DNA of 64,000 nucleotides from Roseibacterium elongatum DSM 19469. GTDB taxonomy: Bacteria > Pseudomonadota > Alphaproteobacteria > Rhodobacterales > Rhodobacteraceae. Positions 1-7,733 of this stretch are shown in pieces. The translations under genes and the position numbers were made by a program. Location: contig NZ_CP004372.1 of NCBI RefSeq assembly GCF_000590925.1, positions 196,001 through 260,000 on the forward strand. Reading direction: 5' to 3'. The notes beneath the pieces are model-generated. The model saw only the letters and a list, made by a program, of their open reading frames with translations. It was not told the origin of the DNA and ran no database searches. Each line of letters begins with the position of its first letter. Position 1 is the stretch's first letter.

Positions 1-230
1 GGCAGATTGCGCCGGGCGAGCCCTGGGTCGGCGATGCCTATACGGGCGACGACAACATCCCGCGCGGCCTTGGCGCGGCGCTGGATTTGTTGCGCGGCGA
101 CGACGCCATCCGCGACGTGCTGGGGCACGCGTTCTGCCAAGTCTATGCGGCGGTGAAAGACCTTGAATACAACGAGTTCCTGCAAGTCATCAGCCCTTGG
201 GAACGCGAGCATCTGCTGATGAACGTGTGA
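1..230 (+). CDS. Glutamine synthetase-family protein, C-terminal fragment
   Basis: The 5' part lies outside the window; reading from base 3 gives 75 residues and a TGA at 228-230. The segment ends with the C-terminal pattern of glutamine-synthetase-fold ligases: a GDDNIPRGLGAAL stretch followed by LEYNEFLQVISPWEREHLL. Followed 8 bases later by an FAD amine oxidase, it is most likely a gamma-glutamylputrescine (or related gamma-glutamylamide) synthetase that activates a polyamine for oxidation, rather than the nitrogen-assimilating GlnA. The assignment to a particular substrate is inference from context, because the active-site half is not present. Confidence 0.8.
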   Translation, partial: QIAPGEPWVGDAYTGDDNIPRGLGAALDLLRGDDAIRDVLGHAFCQVYAAVKDLEYNEFLQVISPWEREHLLMNV

Positions 231-238
231 CGCCGGCC

Positions 239-1540
239 ATGAGCGCGCTGTTTCGCAACGACCGCCCCGGCAGCCATGCACCCTCGGTCTACGCCGCCGC
301 CCTGCCGCCGCCGTCCCTGCGCCCCGCCTTGCAGGGCGCGATCACGGCAGATGTGGCGATCCTGGGCGCGGGGTTCACCGGGCTGTGGGCCGCGCTGACC
401 CTGGCCCGCGCCGGGCGGCGGGTTGTGGTGCTGGACGCGCATCGCGTGGGGTTCGGCGCCTCGGGGCGAAATGGCGGGCAGGTGCATTCGGGCTATAACA
501 AGCCGCTCGACTGGCTCGAGGCGAAACTGGGCGACACGCGCGCCCGCGCGCTGTGGGACCTGTCCGAAGGGGCCAAGGACCAGTTGCGCGATTTCTGCGC
601 CGCCCATGCGCCCGAGGCCGCCTTTCGCCCGGGCATCGCCCACGGTGTCTACAGCGCCGCCGAGTTGGACGAGACCCGCGCCGAGGCCGATCATGTCGCG
701 GCCAGGACCGGCCAGACCGCCAAGGTGATGGACGCGGACACGTTCGGCGCGCTCGTCAAATCGCCGCTCTACAAGGGCGGCATCCTCGACCACACGGGCG
801 GGCACCTGAACCCGCTGGCCTATGCCCGCGCCTTGGCGCGCGAGGCCGAAGCGGCGGGCGCGGCGATCTACGAGCAAAGCGAGGTGACCGGCATCGAGGA
901 CGGCGCGCAGGTGGTGCTGACCACCGCCGGGGGGCGCGTCATCGCCGATCACGCCATCATCGCGGGCAATGGCTATCTGCCCAATATCCTGCCGCAGGTG
1001 AATGCGCGGGTGATGCCGATCAACTCCTTCATCGCCGCGACCGAGCCGCTGCCCGACACATGGCGCGACGTGCTGGCCGAGGATATTGCCGTGGCCGATT
1101 CCCGCTTCGTGGTGAACTACTATCGGTTTTCCGAGGATCGCCGGTTCCTTTTCGGCGGGCGCGAGAGCTATTCCATCGGCTTTCCCGCCGACATCTCGAC
1201 CGCGCTGGTGGCGCGGATGACGCGGCTGTTCCCGCAGCTTTCGGGCATGGGCATCGCCCATGTCTGGGGCGGGTCGCTGGGCATCACGGTGCCGCGCCTG
1301 CCCTATCTGGCGCGCCTTGGCCCGCGGATGCTGTCGGCGGCCGGGTTCTCGGGGCATGGTGTGGCGCATGCGGGCATGGCCGGGCGGATCATGGCCGAGG
1401 CCGTGATGGGGCAAGAGGACGGGCTGGCCGCCTTCGAGGCGCTGCCCATCCCGCGCTTTCCCGGCGGCACGGCGCTGCGCGCGCCGATCCTGACCCTGGC
1501 CATGACGTGGTTCTCGCTGCGCGACCGTCTGGGCCTCTGA
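239..1540 (+). CDS. FAD-dependent amine oxidase (gamma-glutamylputrescine oxidase-like)
   Basis: This 433-residue flavoprotein belongs to the DAO family. The dinucleotide-binding motif (VAILGAGFTGLWAAL) begins near residue 38, followed by the GRNGGQVHSGY segment typical of PuuB/OrdL-type oxidases, and a C-terminal HVWGGSLGITVPRLP / SGHGVAHAG region that completes FAD binding. I chose the ATG at 239, eight bases after the preceding stop, instead of an upstream start at 197, because the family begins about 35 residues before the Rossmann motif. It should oxidise a gamma-glutamylated polyamine or similar amine in the cytoplasm, releasing an aldehyde and hydrogen peroxide. It is probably cotranscribed with the synthetase before it. 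Confidence 0.85.
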   Translation: MSALFRNDRPGSHAPSVYAAALPPPSLRPALQGAITADVAILGAGFTGLWAALTLARAGRRVVVLDAHRVGFGASGRNGGQVHSGYNKPLDWLEAKLGDTRARALWDLSEGAKDQLRDFCAAHAPEAAFRPGIAHGVYSAAELDETRAEADHVAARTGQTAKVMDADTFGALVKSPLYKGGILDHTGGHLNPLAYARALAREAEAAGAAIYEQSEVTGIEDGAQVVLTTAGGRVIADHAIIAGNGYLPNILPQVNARVMPINSFIAATEPLPDTWRDVLAEDIAVADSRFVVNYYRFSEDRRFLFGGRESYSIGFPADISTALVARMTRLFPQLSGMGIAHVWGGSLGITVPRLPYLARLGPRMLSAAGFSGHGVAHAGMAGRIMAEAVMGQEDGLAAFEALPIPRFPGGTALRAPILTLAMTWFSLRDRLGL

Positions 1541-1600
1541 CCCTTTGACAGTGTCATTTTTCTTTCACTGGCCCTTTGCGGCCCTTTCCGAGTATAAGAA

Positions 1601-1623
1601 TTTCGAAAAGGGACTTTTCGAAA
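1601..1623 (+). promoter_or_regulatory. Perfect hairpin abutting the start of the DegT-family gene
   Basis: TTTCGAAAAG (1601-1610), three bases, then CTTTTCGAAA (1614-1623) make a perfect 10-bp stem. Its 3' arm runs directly into the AAGGTG ribosome-binding site (1623-1628) of the gene starting at 1634. It could be the terminator of the oxidase gene, an RNA structure affecting translation, or both. Confidence 0.5.
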
Positions 1624-1633
1624 AGGTGAAACC

Positions 1634-2872
1634 ATGGCGCCCACCCAAACCGGCCTGGCCCCCAATGTCTATGACGCCGAACCCATCCCCGAGGCCGCCC
1701 GCGCCGAGATCGACCGCCTGATGCAATCGGGCGACCTGTTCCGCTATACCGCGCCGGCGGATGCGCCCGTGGCCCTGCTGGAACGCGAATTCGCCGACAT
1801 GATGGGCGTGAAATACGCGCTGGCCGTGTCGTCCTGTTCGGCCGCGATCTTCCTGTCTCTGGAAGCGCTGGGGCTGGAGGCCGGGGCGCGCGTGCTGATC
1901 CCCGCCTTCACCTTCGCCGCCGTGCCCTCGGCCATCGTGCATGCGCGCATGCAGCCTGTGCTGGTCGAGGTGGGCGAGAATTACCGCATCGACATGGACG
2001 ATTTCAAAGCCAAGCTCGATGACAGCATCTCGGCCGTCATCATCAGCCACATGCGCGGCCACACTTCCGACATGGATGCGATCATGGCGCTGTGCGACGC
2101 CGCCGGCATTCCCGTGATCGAGGATGCGGCCCATTCGCTGGGCACCACCTGGCACGGCAAGAAGATCGGCACGATCGGCGCGGTCGGCTGCTTCTCGTTC
2201 CAGTCCTACAAGATGCTGAACGCGGGCGAAGGTGGCATCCTGATCTCGAACGATGCCGACGTGATCGCGCGCGCCGTGATCCTGTCGGGCGCCTACGAGC
2301 ATAACTGGAAAAAGCACAAGGGCCCCGAGGGGCAGAACGACCCGGAACTGGCGATGGCCTTTGCCCGCTGGCAAAACAAGCTGCCGCTCTACAACATGCG
2401 GCTGCAGAACCTGTCGGCGGCGGTGATCCGCCCGCAGATCCCCGAACTGGCCCGCCGTGTGCGCGACGGGCGGGCGAACCACGACTATGTCGCCGGGCTG
2501 TTGAACACGTCGCCTTGGTTGAACGTGCCCGACGCCCTGCCCCCCGAGGAACGCGCACCCGACTCGATCCAGTTCAACCTTGTCGGCGTCGAGACCGACG
2601 ACCAGGCCCGCGCCTTCGCCGCCGCCGCCGAGGCGCGCGGCGTCAAGGTGCAGGTCTTTGGCCTGTCCAAGGATAATGCGCGCGCCTATTGGAACTGGCA
2701 GTTCATCCCCGGCGACATGCCAGATCTGCCGCAGACCCGCGCCATGCTGATGCGCGCCTGCGACGTGCGCCTGCCCGCCCGCCTGAAAAAGCCCGAACTG
2801 GATTTCGTGGCCGATGCGCTGCTGGCCGCTGCCGAGGACGTGATGGCGGAGGCACGCGCCTACGGCACCTGA
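1634..2872 (+). CDS. DegT/DnrJ/EryC1-family PLP aminotransferase
   Basis: The 412-residue fold-type I PLP enzyme has the hallmarks of the DegT/DnrJ/EryC1/StrS family: the PLP-nitrogen aspartate in VIEDAAHS (Asp164) and the Schiff-base lysine in SFQSYKMLNAGEGG (Lys193). Family members transfer an amino group, usually from glutamate, to keto-sugars or other carbonyl compounds. No sugar-biosynthesis genes are adjacent. It sits between an amine oxidase and an omega-aminotransferase, so a role in amine or amino-acid catabolism is more likely here than cell-envelope sugar synthesis. The start is supported by AAGGTG eight bases upstream. Substrate unknown. Confidence 0.8.
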   Translation: MAPTQTGLAPNVYDAEPIPEAARAEIDRLMQSGDLFRYTAPADAPVALLEREFADMMGVKYALAVSSCSAAIFLSLEALGLEAGARVLIPAFTFAAVPSAIVHARMQPVLVEVGENYRIDMDDFKAKLDDSISAVIISHMRGHTSDMDAIMALCDAAGIPVIEDAAHSLGTTWHGKKIGTIGAVGCFSFQSYKMLNAGEGGILISNDADVIARAVILSGAYEHNWKKHKGPEGQNDPELAMAFARWQNKLPLYNMRLQNLSAAVIRPQIPELARRVRDGRANHDYVAGLLNTSPWLNVPDALPPEERAPDSIQFNLVGVETDDQARAFAAAAEARGVKVQVFGLSKDNARAYWNWQFIPGDMPDLPQTRAMLMRACDVRLPARLKKPELDFVADALLAAAEDVMAEARAYGT

Positions 2873-2874
2873 GC

Positions 2875-2959
2875 CGAAAAATCTTCTCGAAGATTTTTCG
2901 GGTGGGAAGAGTTTTCGTGAAAACTCTTCCCGTCGCGTTTCTGCCGACCGCTTCGGCAG
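2875..2959. terminator. Three stacked hairpins after the DegT-family gene
   Basis: Directly after the stop codon come a 12-bp stem with a 2-base loop (CGAAAAATCTTC / GAAGATTTTTCG, 2875-2900), a 13-bp stem with a 2-base loop (GGGAAGAGTTTTC / GAAAACTCTTCCC, 2904-2931) and a 7-bp stem (CTGCCGA / TCGGCAG, 2941-2959). None has a classical T-tract. They may stop transcription or protect the 3' end. A similar triplet follows cfa at 51701-51759. Confidence 0.55.
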
Positions 2960-3031
2960 ATCGTCATGGGCGATGGACAGTCTGACAGGCCGTGGATAGC
3001 GTGCCGATCAGCCTAGCCCATGAGGATCGCG

Positions 3032-4399
3032 ATGAACGACCATGCCCCCAATTCCTGGGAAGCCCGCGCCGAGGAATACTCGCTCTACGGGTTCACCGAT
3101 CTGCCCTCGGTCCGCGACCGCGGCACCGTCGTCGTCACCCATGGCGAGGGCCCCTATATCGTCGACACCAACGGCACCCGCTATCTCGACAGCAATTCGG
3201 GCCTTTGGAACATGGTCGCGGGGTTCGACCACACGGGTCTGATCGAGGCGGCCAAGGCGCAGTACGACCGTTTTCCCGGCTATCATGCGTTTTTCGGGCG
3301 GATGTCGGACCAGACCGTCGCCCTGTCGGAGCGGTTGATCGAGGTGTCGCCCTTTGCCCGGGGCAAGGTGTTCTACACCAACTCGGGCTCCGAGGCGAAC
3401 GACACCATGGTCAAGATGCTGTGGTTCCTGAACCGCGCCACGGGCCGGCCGCAGGCGCGCAAGATCCTGACGCGCAAGAACGCCTATCACGGGGTCACCG
3501 CCATCTCGGCCTCGATGACGGGCAAACCTTATAACGAGGTGTTCGGCCTGCCGCTGGATGGGTTCATCCACCTGACCTGCCCGCATTATTGGCGCGAGGG
3601 GCGCGACGGCGAAAGCGAAGCGCAGTTCACCGCGCGAATGGCCGCCGAGTTGGACGAGGTCATCGCGCGCGAAGGCGCCGACACGATCGCGGGCTTCTTC
3701 GCCGAGCCGGTGATGGGCGCGGGCGGGGTCATTCCGCCCTCGGGGGGCTATTTCCAGGCGATCCAGCCGATCCTGAAGAAACACGGCATCCCGCTGATCT
3801 CGGACGAGGTGATCTGCGGCTTCGGCCGGACGGGCGAGGTCTGGGGCTGCGAGACCTACGGGTTCATGCCCGACGCCATCATCTCGTCCAAGGCGCTGAC
3901 GGCGGGGTATTTCCCGATGGGCGCGGTAATCCTCGGCCCCGATCTGACCGACAGGCTGCAAGAGGCAATCGACACGATCGAGGAGTTCCCGCACGGATTT
4001 ACCGCCTCGGGCCACCCGGTCGGCTGTGCCGTGGCGCTGAAAGCCATCGATGTGGTGCTGGAGGAGGGGCTGCTGGACATGGTGCGCGCAGGCGCGCCGC
4101 GGATGCAGGCCGGTTTGGCCGAGATCGCCAGGCACCCCAATATCGGCGAGCTGCGCGGCATCGGCTACATGTGGGCGCTGGAGGCGGTGAAGGACCGCGA
4201 CGGCAAGGTGCCATTCGACGGGTCATTGTCGGTGAGCGAGCGCATCGCCAATACCTGCACCGATCACGGGCTGATCTGTCGTCCGCTGGGGCAATCGGTG
4301 GTGCTGTGCCCGCCCTTTACCCTGACCGATGCGCAGATGGACGAGATGATCGCAAAGCTGGACGCATCCCTGAAACAGGTCTTCGCCGAGGTCGCCTGA
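3032..4399 (+). CDS. Class III aminotransferase (omega-amino acid / putrescine--pyruvate type)
   Basis: This is a class III PLP transaminase of 455 residues. Visible features are NSGSEANDTMVK near residue 117, the PLP-contacting ISDEVICGFGRTG motif (residues 257-269) and the catalytic lysine in SSKALTAGYFP (Lys287). Such enzymes move the terminal amino group of beta-alanine, putrescine or related omega-amines to pyruvate or 2-oxoglutarate. I prefer the ATG at 3032 to the one at 3020 because GAGGA (3022-3026) is then correctly spaced. With the upstream synthetase and oxidase it fits a polyamine or taurine/beta-alanine degradation cluster, though the exact amine cannot be read from the sequence. 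Confidence 0.88.
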   Translation: MNDHAPNSWEARAEEYSLYGFTDLPSVRDRGTVVVTHGEGPYIVDTNGTRYLDSNSGLWNMVAGFDHTGLIEAAKAQYDRFPGYHAFFGRMSDQTVALSERLIEVSPFARGKVFYTNSGSEANDTMVKMLWFLNRATGRPQARKILTRKNAYHGVTAISASMTGKPYNEVFGLPLDGFIHLTCPHYWREGRDGESEAQFTARMAAELDEVIAREGADTIAGFFAEPVMGAGGVIPPSGGYFQAIQPILKKHGIPLISDEVICGFGRTGEVWGCETYGFMPDAIISSKALTAGYFPMGAVILGPDLTDRLQEAIDTIEEFPHGFTASGHPVGCAVALKAIDVVLEEGLLDMVRAGAPRMQAGLAEIARHPNIGELRGIGYMWALEAVKDRDGKVPFDGSLSVSERIANTCTDHGLICRPLGQSVVLCPPFTLTDAQMDEMIAKLDASLKQVFAEVA

Positions 4400-4416
4400 G
4401 CCGCGCCGGGAAGCGG

Positions 4417-4442
4417 AAAAAGGGCGCGACAGCGCGCCCTTT
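4417..4442. terminator. Bidirectional hairpin terminator
   Basis: AAAGGGCGCG and CGCGCCCTTT form a 10-bp stem around ACAG between the convergent aminotransferase and phaR genes. It is preceded by A-rich and followed by T/C-rich sequence, so it can serve both strands. Confidence 0.7.
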
Positions 4443-4443
4443 C

Positions 4444-4546
4444 CTACATCTTGCTGAGCTTGGATTGCAGGTCGGCGAGCTGTTTGCGGATGTCGGCCAG
4501 CTCCTTTTCCGAGCTTTCGCCATCGCCCGCCGGCCTTGAGGCGCTG
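4444..4546 (-). other. Out-of-frame C-terminal tail of phaR
   Basis: Just past the phaR stop, another reading frame on the same strand continues with TDSASRPAGDGESSEKEL followed by a heptad-like helix (ADIRKQLADLQSKLSKM) and a TAG at 4444-4446, directly before the terminator. A short coiled-coil tail like this is what I expect at the end of PhaR. Removing one base from the five-G run at 4553-4557 joins it in frame to the annotated gene. Confidence 0.7.
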
Positions 4547-5014
4547 TCAGTCGGGGGACGGGCCGGACCAGCTGTTGCCCACGCCGCCCATCATCGCCTT
4601 CATGAAGGCCTCTTGCTGCGCGCGCATCGCCTCGAAGCCGGGCATGCTGGCCATGGGGTTCATCGCGGTCATGTTCTCGACCATTTTCGACTGCCCCTCT
4701 TTGAGCATGTCGAAACTCATGGCCAGGAAATCGGGCACGACGGATTGCGCCTGCGTGGTGTAGCTGCGCACCAGGTCGGTCAGCACGGCGATGGGCAGGA
4801 CGCTTTCGCCGCGGCTTTCATGTTCGGCAATGATCTGAAGGAGATACTGGCGCGTCAGGTCATCGCCCGATTTCAGATCGACGATCTTGACCTCGCGCCC
4901 GGCGCGAATGAAGCCCGCGATGTCCTCGAGCGTGACGTAGTCGGACGTCTCGGTGTTGTAGAGACGCCGGCTGGCGTAGCGCTTGATCAAAAGCGGTTCC
5001 GATGGCTGGGCCAT
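4547..5014 (-). CDS. phaR: Polyhydroxyalkanoate synthesis regulator PhaR (C-terminus apparently frameshifted)
   Basis: PhaR senses polyhydroxybutyrate granules and represses phasin and its own gene. The 155-residue frame starts at the ATG after a GAGAGGAG ribosome site and shows the N-terminal DNA-binding domain (IKRYASRRLYNTETSDYVTLED) and then the PHB-accumulation regulatory domain. The frame ends prematurely after GPSPD. The missing C-terminal helix is present in another frame down to 4444, so the gene is probably about 189 residues and broken here only by an extra base in a G run (4553-4557). It is the last gene of the convergent pha block, downstream of phaP on the same strand but with its own operator at 5030-5040. 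Confidence 0.92.
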   Translation of the reverse strand: MAQPSEPLLIKRYASRRLYNTETSDYVTLEDIAGFIRAGREVKIVDLKSGDDLTRQYLLQIIAEHESRGESVLPIAVLTDLVRSYTTQAQSVVPDFLAMSFDMLKEGQSKMVENMTAMNPMASMPGFEAMRAQQEAFMKAMMGGVGNSWSGPSPD

Positions 5015-5029
5015 GCTCCTCTCCCCTTC

Positions 5030-5040
5030 CTGCAATGCAG
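5030..5040. promoter_or_regulatory. PhaR operator upstream of phaR
   Basis: CTGCAATGCAG matches the CTGC-N3-GCAG site described for PhaR of Paracoccus. It lies 15 bp upstream of the phaR start, just ahead of the ribosome site, which fits autorepression. Confidence 0.75.
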
Positions 5041-5107
5041 CATCGCTCAGCCTAAGCGCATCGCAGCGAAAAGCAATCAACCTTTTCGGACCGTTCCTTT
5101 ACAAGAA

Positions 5108-5134
5108 AAGGGCGGGTCCGTCGGACCCGCCCTT
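5108..5134 (-). terminator. Rho-independent terminator of phaP
   Basis: On the minus strand AAGGGCGGGTCC, a GAC loop and GGACCCGCCCTT are followed by TTCTTG. The 12-bp stem with a T-rich tail lies 74 bases past the phaP stop and separates phaP from phaR transcription. Confidence 0.85.
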
Positions 5135-5207
5135 CCTAGGTTTCGCGGCGGTGGGGAGGACACCGTCCGCGAAATCCGGTTGCCTGCGCCGCAGGCCCGC
5201 CGCGCGA

Positions 5208-5651
5208 TCACTTCGCGGTGGCGGCTTTCTTGGCGGCGGTGGTCACTTCGCTGGTGGCCTTCTTGACGGCAGCGGTGGCTTCTTCCGAGGCTTCCTTGCC
5301 AGCGGCCATCATCAGCTCGACGGTTTCCATCTGGACCTTCTTGGCGACTTCGGCGAAGGCGGCCATGGTCTCGGCCGACATTTCCGCCGTTGCCGATGCG
5401 AAATCGGTCATGGCTTTGGTGTAGTCGGTCGGCTCTTCCTTGACGGAGGCGACGTCGCCCATCTTGGCGATGGTGTCTTTCGTCCACTTCGACGAGATCT
5501 CGGTCGATTTCTCGGCGGCGTCGAGGACGACCTTCGACATCTTCTCGCCCATCGCGGCCGAGTTCTTGAACGCGTCGCTGTAGGCGGACATGTCCATCGG
5601 GAAGGCGTTCATCATTTCGGTCATGTACTTGGTGAAATCGGTGTTGGCCAT
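5208..5651 (-). CDS. phaP: Phasin PhaP, polyhydroxybutyrate granule coat protein
   Basis: The 147-residue protein is almost entirely helical and Ala/Lys/Glu/Met-rich, with no cysteine, and ends in KKATSEVTTAAKKAATAK, as is typical of phasins. Phasins coat the surface of polyhydroxybutyrate granules and control their number and size. It starts MANTDFTKYMTEMM after an AAGGAG site. It lies between phaC and phaR, has its own sigma-70-like promoter with a PhaR operator in the spacer, and its own strong terminator. This independence allows high expression when PhaR is titrated by nascent polymer. Confidence 0.93.
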   Translation of the reverse strand: MANTDFTKYMTEMMNAFPMDMSAYSDAFKNSAAMGEKMSKVVLDAAEKSTEISSKWTKDTIAKMGDVASVKEEPTDYTKAMTDFASATAEMSAETMAAFAEVAKKVQMETVELMMAAGKEASEEATAAVKKATSEVTTAAKKAATAK

Positions 5652-5701
5652 CGGGGTGCTCCTTGGTGCGCCGGGGTTCGGCTTTGCTGCATCTGCAAAA
5701 C

Positions 5702-5730
5702 AATATGGATGCTGCAGTGCAGCAAGTCAA
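5702..5730 (-). promoter_or_regulatory. phaP promoter with PhaR operator in the spacer
   Basis: Reading the minus strand, TTGACT (5730-5725), a 17-bp spacer and CATATT (5707-5702) form a good housekeeping promoter. The spacer contains CTGCACTGCAG (5722-5712), a perfect CTGC-N3-GCAG PhaR site. Repressor bound there would block polymerase directly. Confidence 0.8.
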
Positions 5731-5738
5731 GGTTTTTT

Positions 5739-5749
5739 CTGCACCGCAG
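5739..5749. promoter_or_regulatory. Second PhaR operator, upstream of the phaP promoter
   Basis: CTGCACCGCAG is a second CTGC-N3-GCAG site. Its centre is 27 bp from the first site, just upstream of the -35 box. It lies between the phaC stop and the phaP promoter. Confidence 0.75.
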
Positions 5750-5786
5750 CATTGCACCCCAAGGCAGGTTGCCTCCCCAAGGGAAA

Positions 5787-7562
5787 TCAATCGTTTGTCG
5801 TTTCCAGCACGTAGGTTCCCGGCGCGGGGGCCAGCACCTCGTAGCCCGCAGCCCCCGGATCGCGGGCCGGAACCTGCTTGCCCGACCGACTCGCCAGCCA
5901 CTTGCCCCAGCGCGGCCACCACGAGCCTTCGTGATAGGTCGCGCTGTCCTGCCATTCCTCGGGCGTGAGGGTCAGGTCCTCATTGGTGAAATGACCGTAT
6001 TTCATCTTGGACGGCGGGTTGATGATGCCCGCGATATGGCCCGACTCCGACAGGATGAAGGTCTTGTTCCGCGACCCCATCTTTTGCACGCCGCGGAAAC
6101 TGTCCTTCCAGGCCGCGATATGGTCGGTCTCGCAGGCGATGGCGCAGACGGGCACGGTGACGTCCTTGATCTGCAGCGTCTCGCCCAGCAACTCGAAACC
6201 GTCCTCGGTCAGCGCGTTGGCCTGACACAGGCCGCGCAGGTACTGCACCGTCATCTTGCCGGGCAGGTTGGTCGAATCGCCATTCCAGAACAGCAGATCG
6301 AAGGCCGGCGGCTGTTCGCCCAGCATGTAGCTGCGGATGGCGGGCTGATAGACCAGATCCTGCGCGCGCAGGAACGAAAAGGTCTTGGACATGTAGTAGC
6401 TGTCGAGATAGCCGGCCTCGTCCACCTGCCGTTCGATCGCATCGACGAAATCATCCTGCAAAAAGACGGTAAACTCGCCCTGCTCGGAAAAATCGGTCAG
6501 CGTGGTGAAGAAGGTGGCCGATTTGATCGACGTGTCGCCCCGTTTCTTGAGCAGCGACAGGGTCAGTGACAGGGTGGTGCCCGCCACGCAATAGCCCACG
6601 GCGTTCACCTGTTTCTCGCCGGTGATGTCCTTGGCGACCTCGATCGCCTTCAGATACCCCTCTTCGATATAGGTATCGAGACCGGCATCGGCATAGCTTG
6701 CGTCGGGGTTCTTCCAGCTGACCACGAAAAGGGTAAAGCCCTGCTCGACGATCCAGTTGATCAAGCTGTTCTTGGGCTTGAGATCCATGATGTAGAACTT
6801 GTTGATCCAGGGCGGAAAGATGATCAGCGGCGTGCGATGCACCGTCTCGGTCTTGGGGGTGTACTGGATCACCTCCATCATGCGGTTGCGATAGACCACC
6901 GCGCCCTCGGACACGCCGATATTCTCACCGACCTTGAACGCACCGGGATCGGCCAGCATCGGCAGCAGGTCGCCGCGCCGCGCCTCGATGTCGCGCACCA
7001 GGTTCTCCAACCCCTTGACCAGGCTCTCGCCCTCGGTCTCGACGGCGCGTTCCAGCGCGTCGGGGTTTGTCGCCAGATAATTGGTGGGCGAGAACAGGTC
7101 GATCACCTGTCGGGCAAAGAACTCCACCCGCTGCTTGTCGCGCGGATCGAGCCCCTCGAGCTCGGTCACGGCATCCTCGATCGCACGGGCGCCCAGCAGG
7201 TACTGCTGTTTGACGAAGTTGAAATAGGGATGGGTCTGCCACAGGGGGTTGGAAAAGCGCTTGTCGGTCGGGCCGTCCTCGGGCTCGGGCAGGGTGAAGT
7301 GCCCCTGCGCCATGGCGTTCTGCATCTCGACGAACTGGGCCATGGTCTTGCCCCAATACTCCACCTGCGTCTCGATCAGCTTGGTGGGGTTGGTCATGAC
7401 CTCCGACCAATAGGCCGCTCCGGCCTTGAGATACAGGTCCTGCCCCGGCCCCTCCAGGCCCACATCCCCCGGCGTCTTCTCGGCCAGCGCCGCAACCAGT
7501 CGCTTGGACAGCGACTCGACCTTTTGCAGGTTTTCGTTGAGGCGATTCAGGTTCTCTCCCAT
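5787..7562 (-). CDS. phaC: Class I poly(3-hydroxyalkanoate) synthase PhaC
   Basis: PhaC polymerises (R)-3-hydroxyacyl-CoA into polyhydroxyalkanoate on granules. The 591-residue protein is class I length. It has the N-terminal PhaC_N domain, the lipase-box-like GYCVAG with nucleophile Cys325, Asp480 in ACETDH and His509 in SESGHIAG, which together make the expected triad. The PWINKFYIMDL segment (251-261) is also characteristic. I chose the ATG at 7562 because GGGAGGAG precedes it; a longer open frame runs upstream antisense to phaZ but is not coding. It is divergent from phaZ and upstream of phaP and phaR on the same strand. Confidence 0.96.
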   Translation of the reverse strand: MGENLNRLNENLQKVESLSKRLVAALAEKTPGDVGLEGPGQDLYLKAGAAYWSEVMTNPTKLIETQVEYWGKTMAQFVEMQNAMAQGHFTLPEPEDGPTDKRFSNPLWQTHPYFNFVKQQYLLGARAIEDAVTELEGLDPRDKQRVEFFARQVIDLFSPTNYLATNPDALERAVETEGESLVKGLENLVRDIEARRGDLLPMLADPGAFKVGENIGVSEGAVVYRNRMMEVIQYTPKTETVHRTPLIIFPPWINKFYIMDLKPKNSLINWIVEQGFTLFVVSWKNPDASYADAGLDTYIEEGYLKAIEVAKDITGEKQVNAVGYCVAGTTLSLTLSLLKKRGDTSIKSATFFTTLTDFSEQGEFTVFLQDDFVDAIERQVDEAGYLDSYYMSKTFSFLRAQDLVYQPAIRSYMLGEQPPAFDLLFWNGDSTNLPGKMTVQYLRGLCQANALTEDGFELLGETLQIKDVTVPVCAIACETDHIAAWKDSFRGVQKMGSRNKTFILSESGHIAGIINPPSKMKYGHFTNEDLTLTPEEWQDSATYHEGSWWPRWGKWLASRSGKQVPARDPGAAGYEVLAPAPGTYVLETTND

Positions 7563-7733
7563 CGCGGCTCCTCCCTCGTCGCTCGGTCCTACCTTGATTT
7601 CATCTCTTTTATGCGGCATTTCCGAAATATGCGATGCCTTGGTGAGGGGGTGGCGCAATGAATTGAACCGGGCCGGGGCCGAAACGCCCCGTTCAGCCGT
7701 GGGCATGCCGCGGCGTTGCCGCAGGAGACGACG
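7563..7733. promoter_or_regulatory. Divergent phaC-phaZ intergenic region
   Basis: The 171-bp gap between the divergent phaC and phaZ starts must hold both promoters. I see no CTGC-N3-GCAG site here, so PhaR control of phaC or phaZ through that motif is not indicated. Confidence 0.4.

Noticed and set aside
4444..5014. phaR truncation as a real loss-of-function mutation
   Set aside because: The out-of-frame coiled-coil tail is intact and followed by the terminator, and the shift lies in a G run like the other five; sequencing error is more likely.
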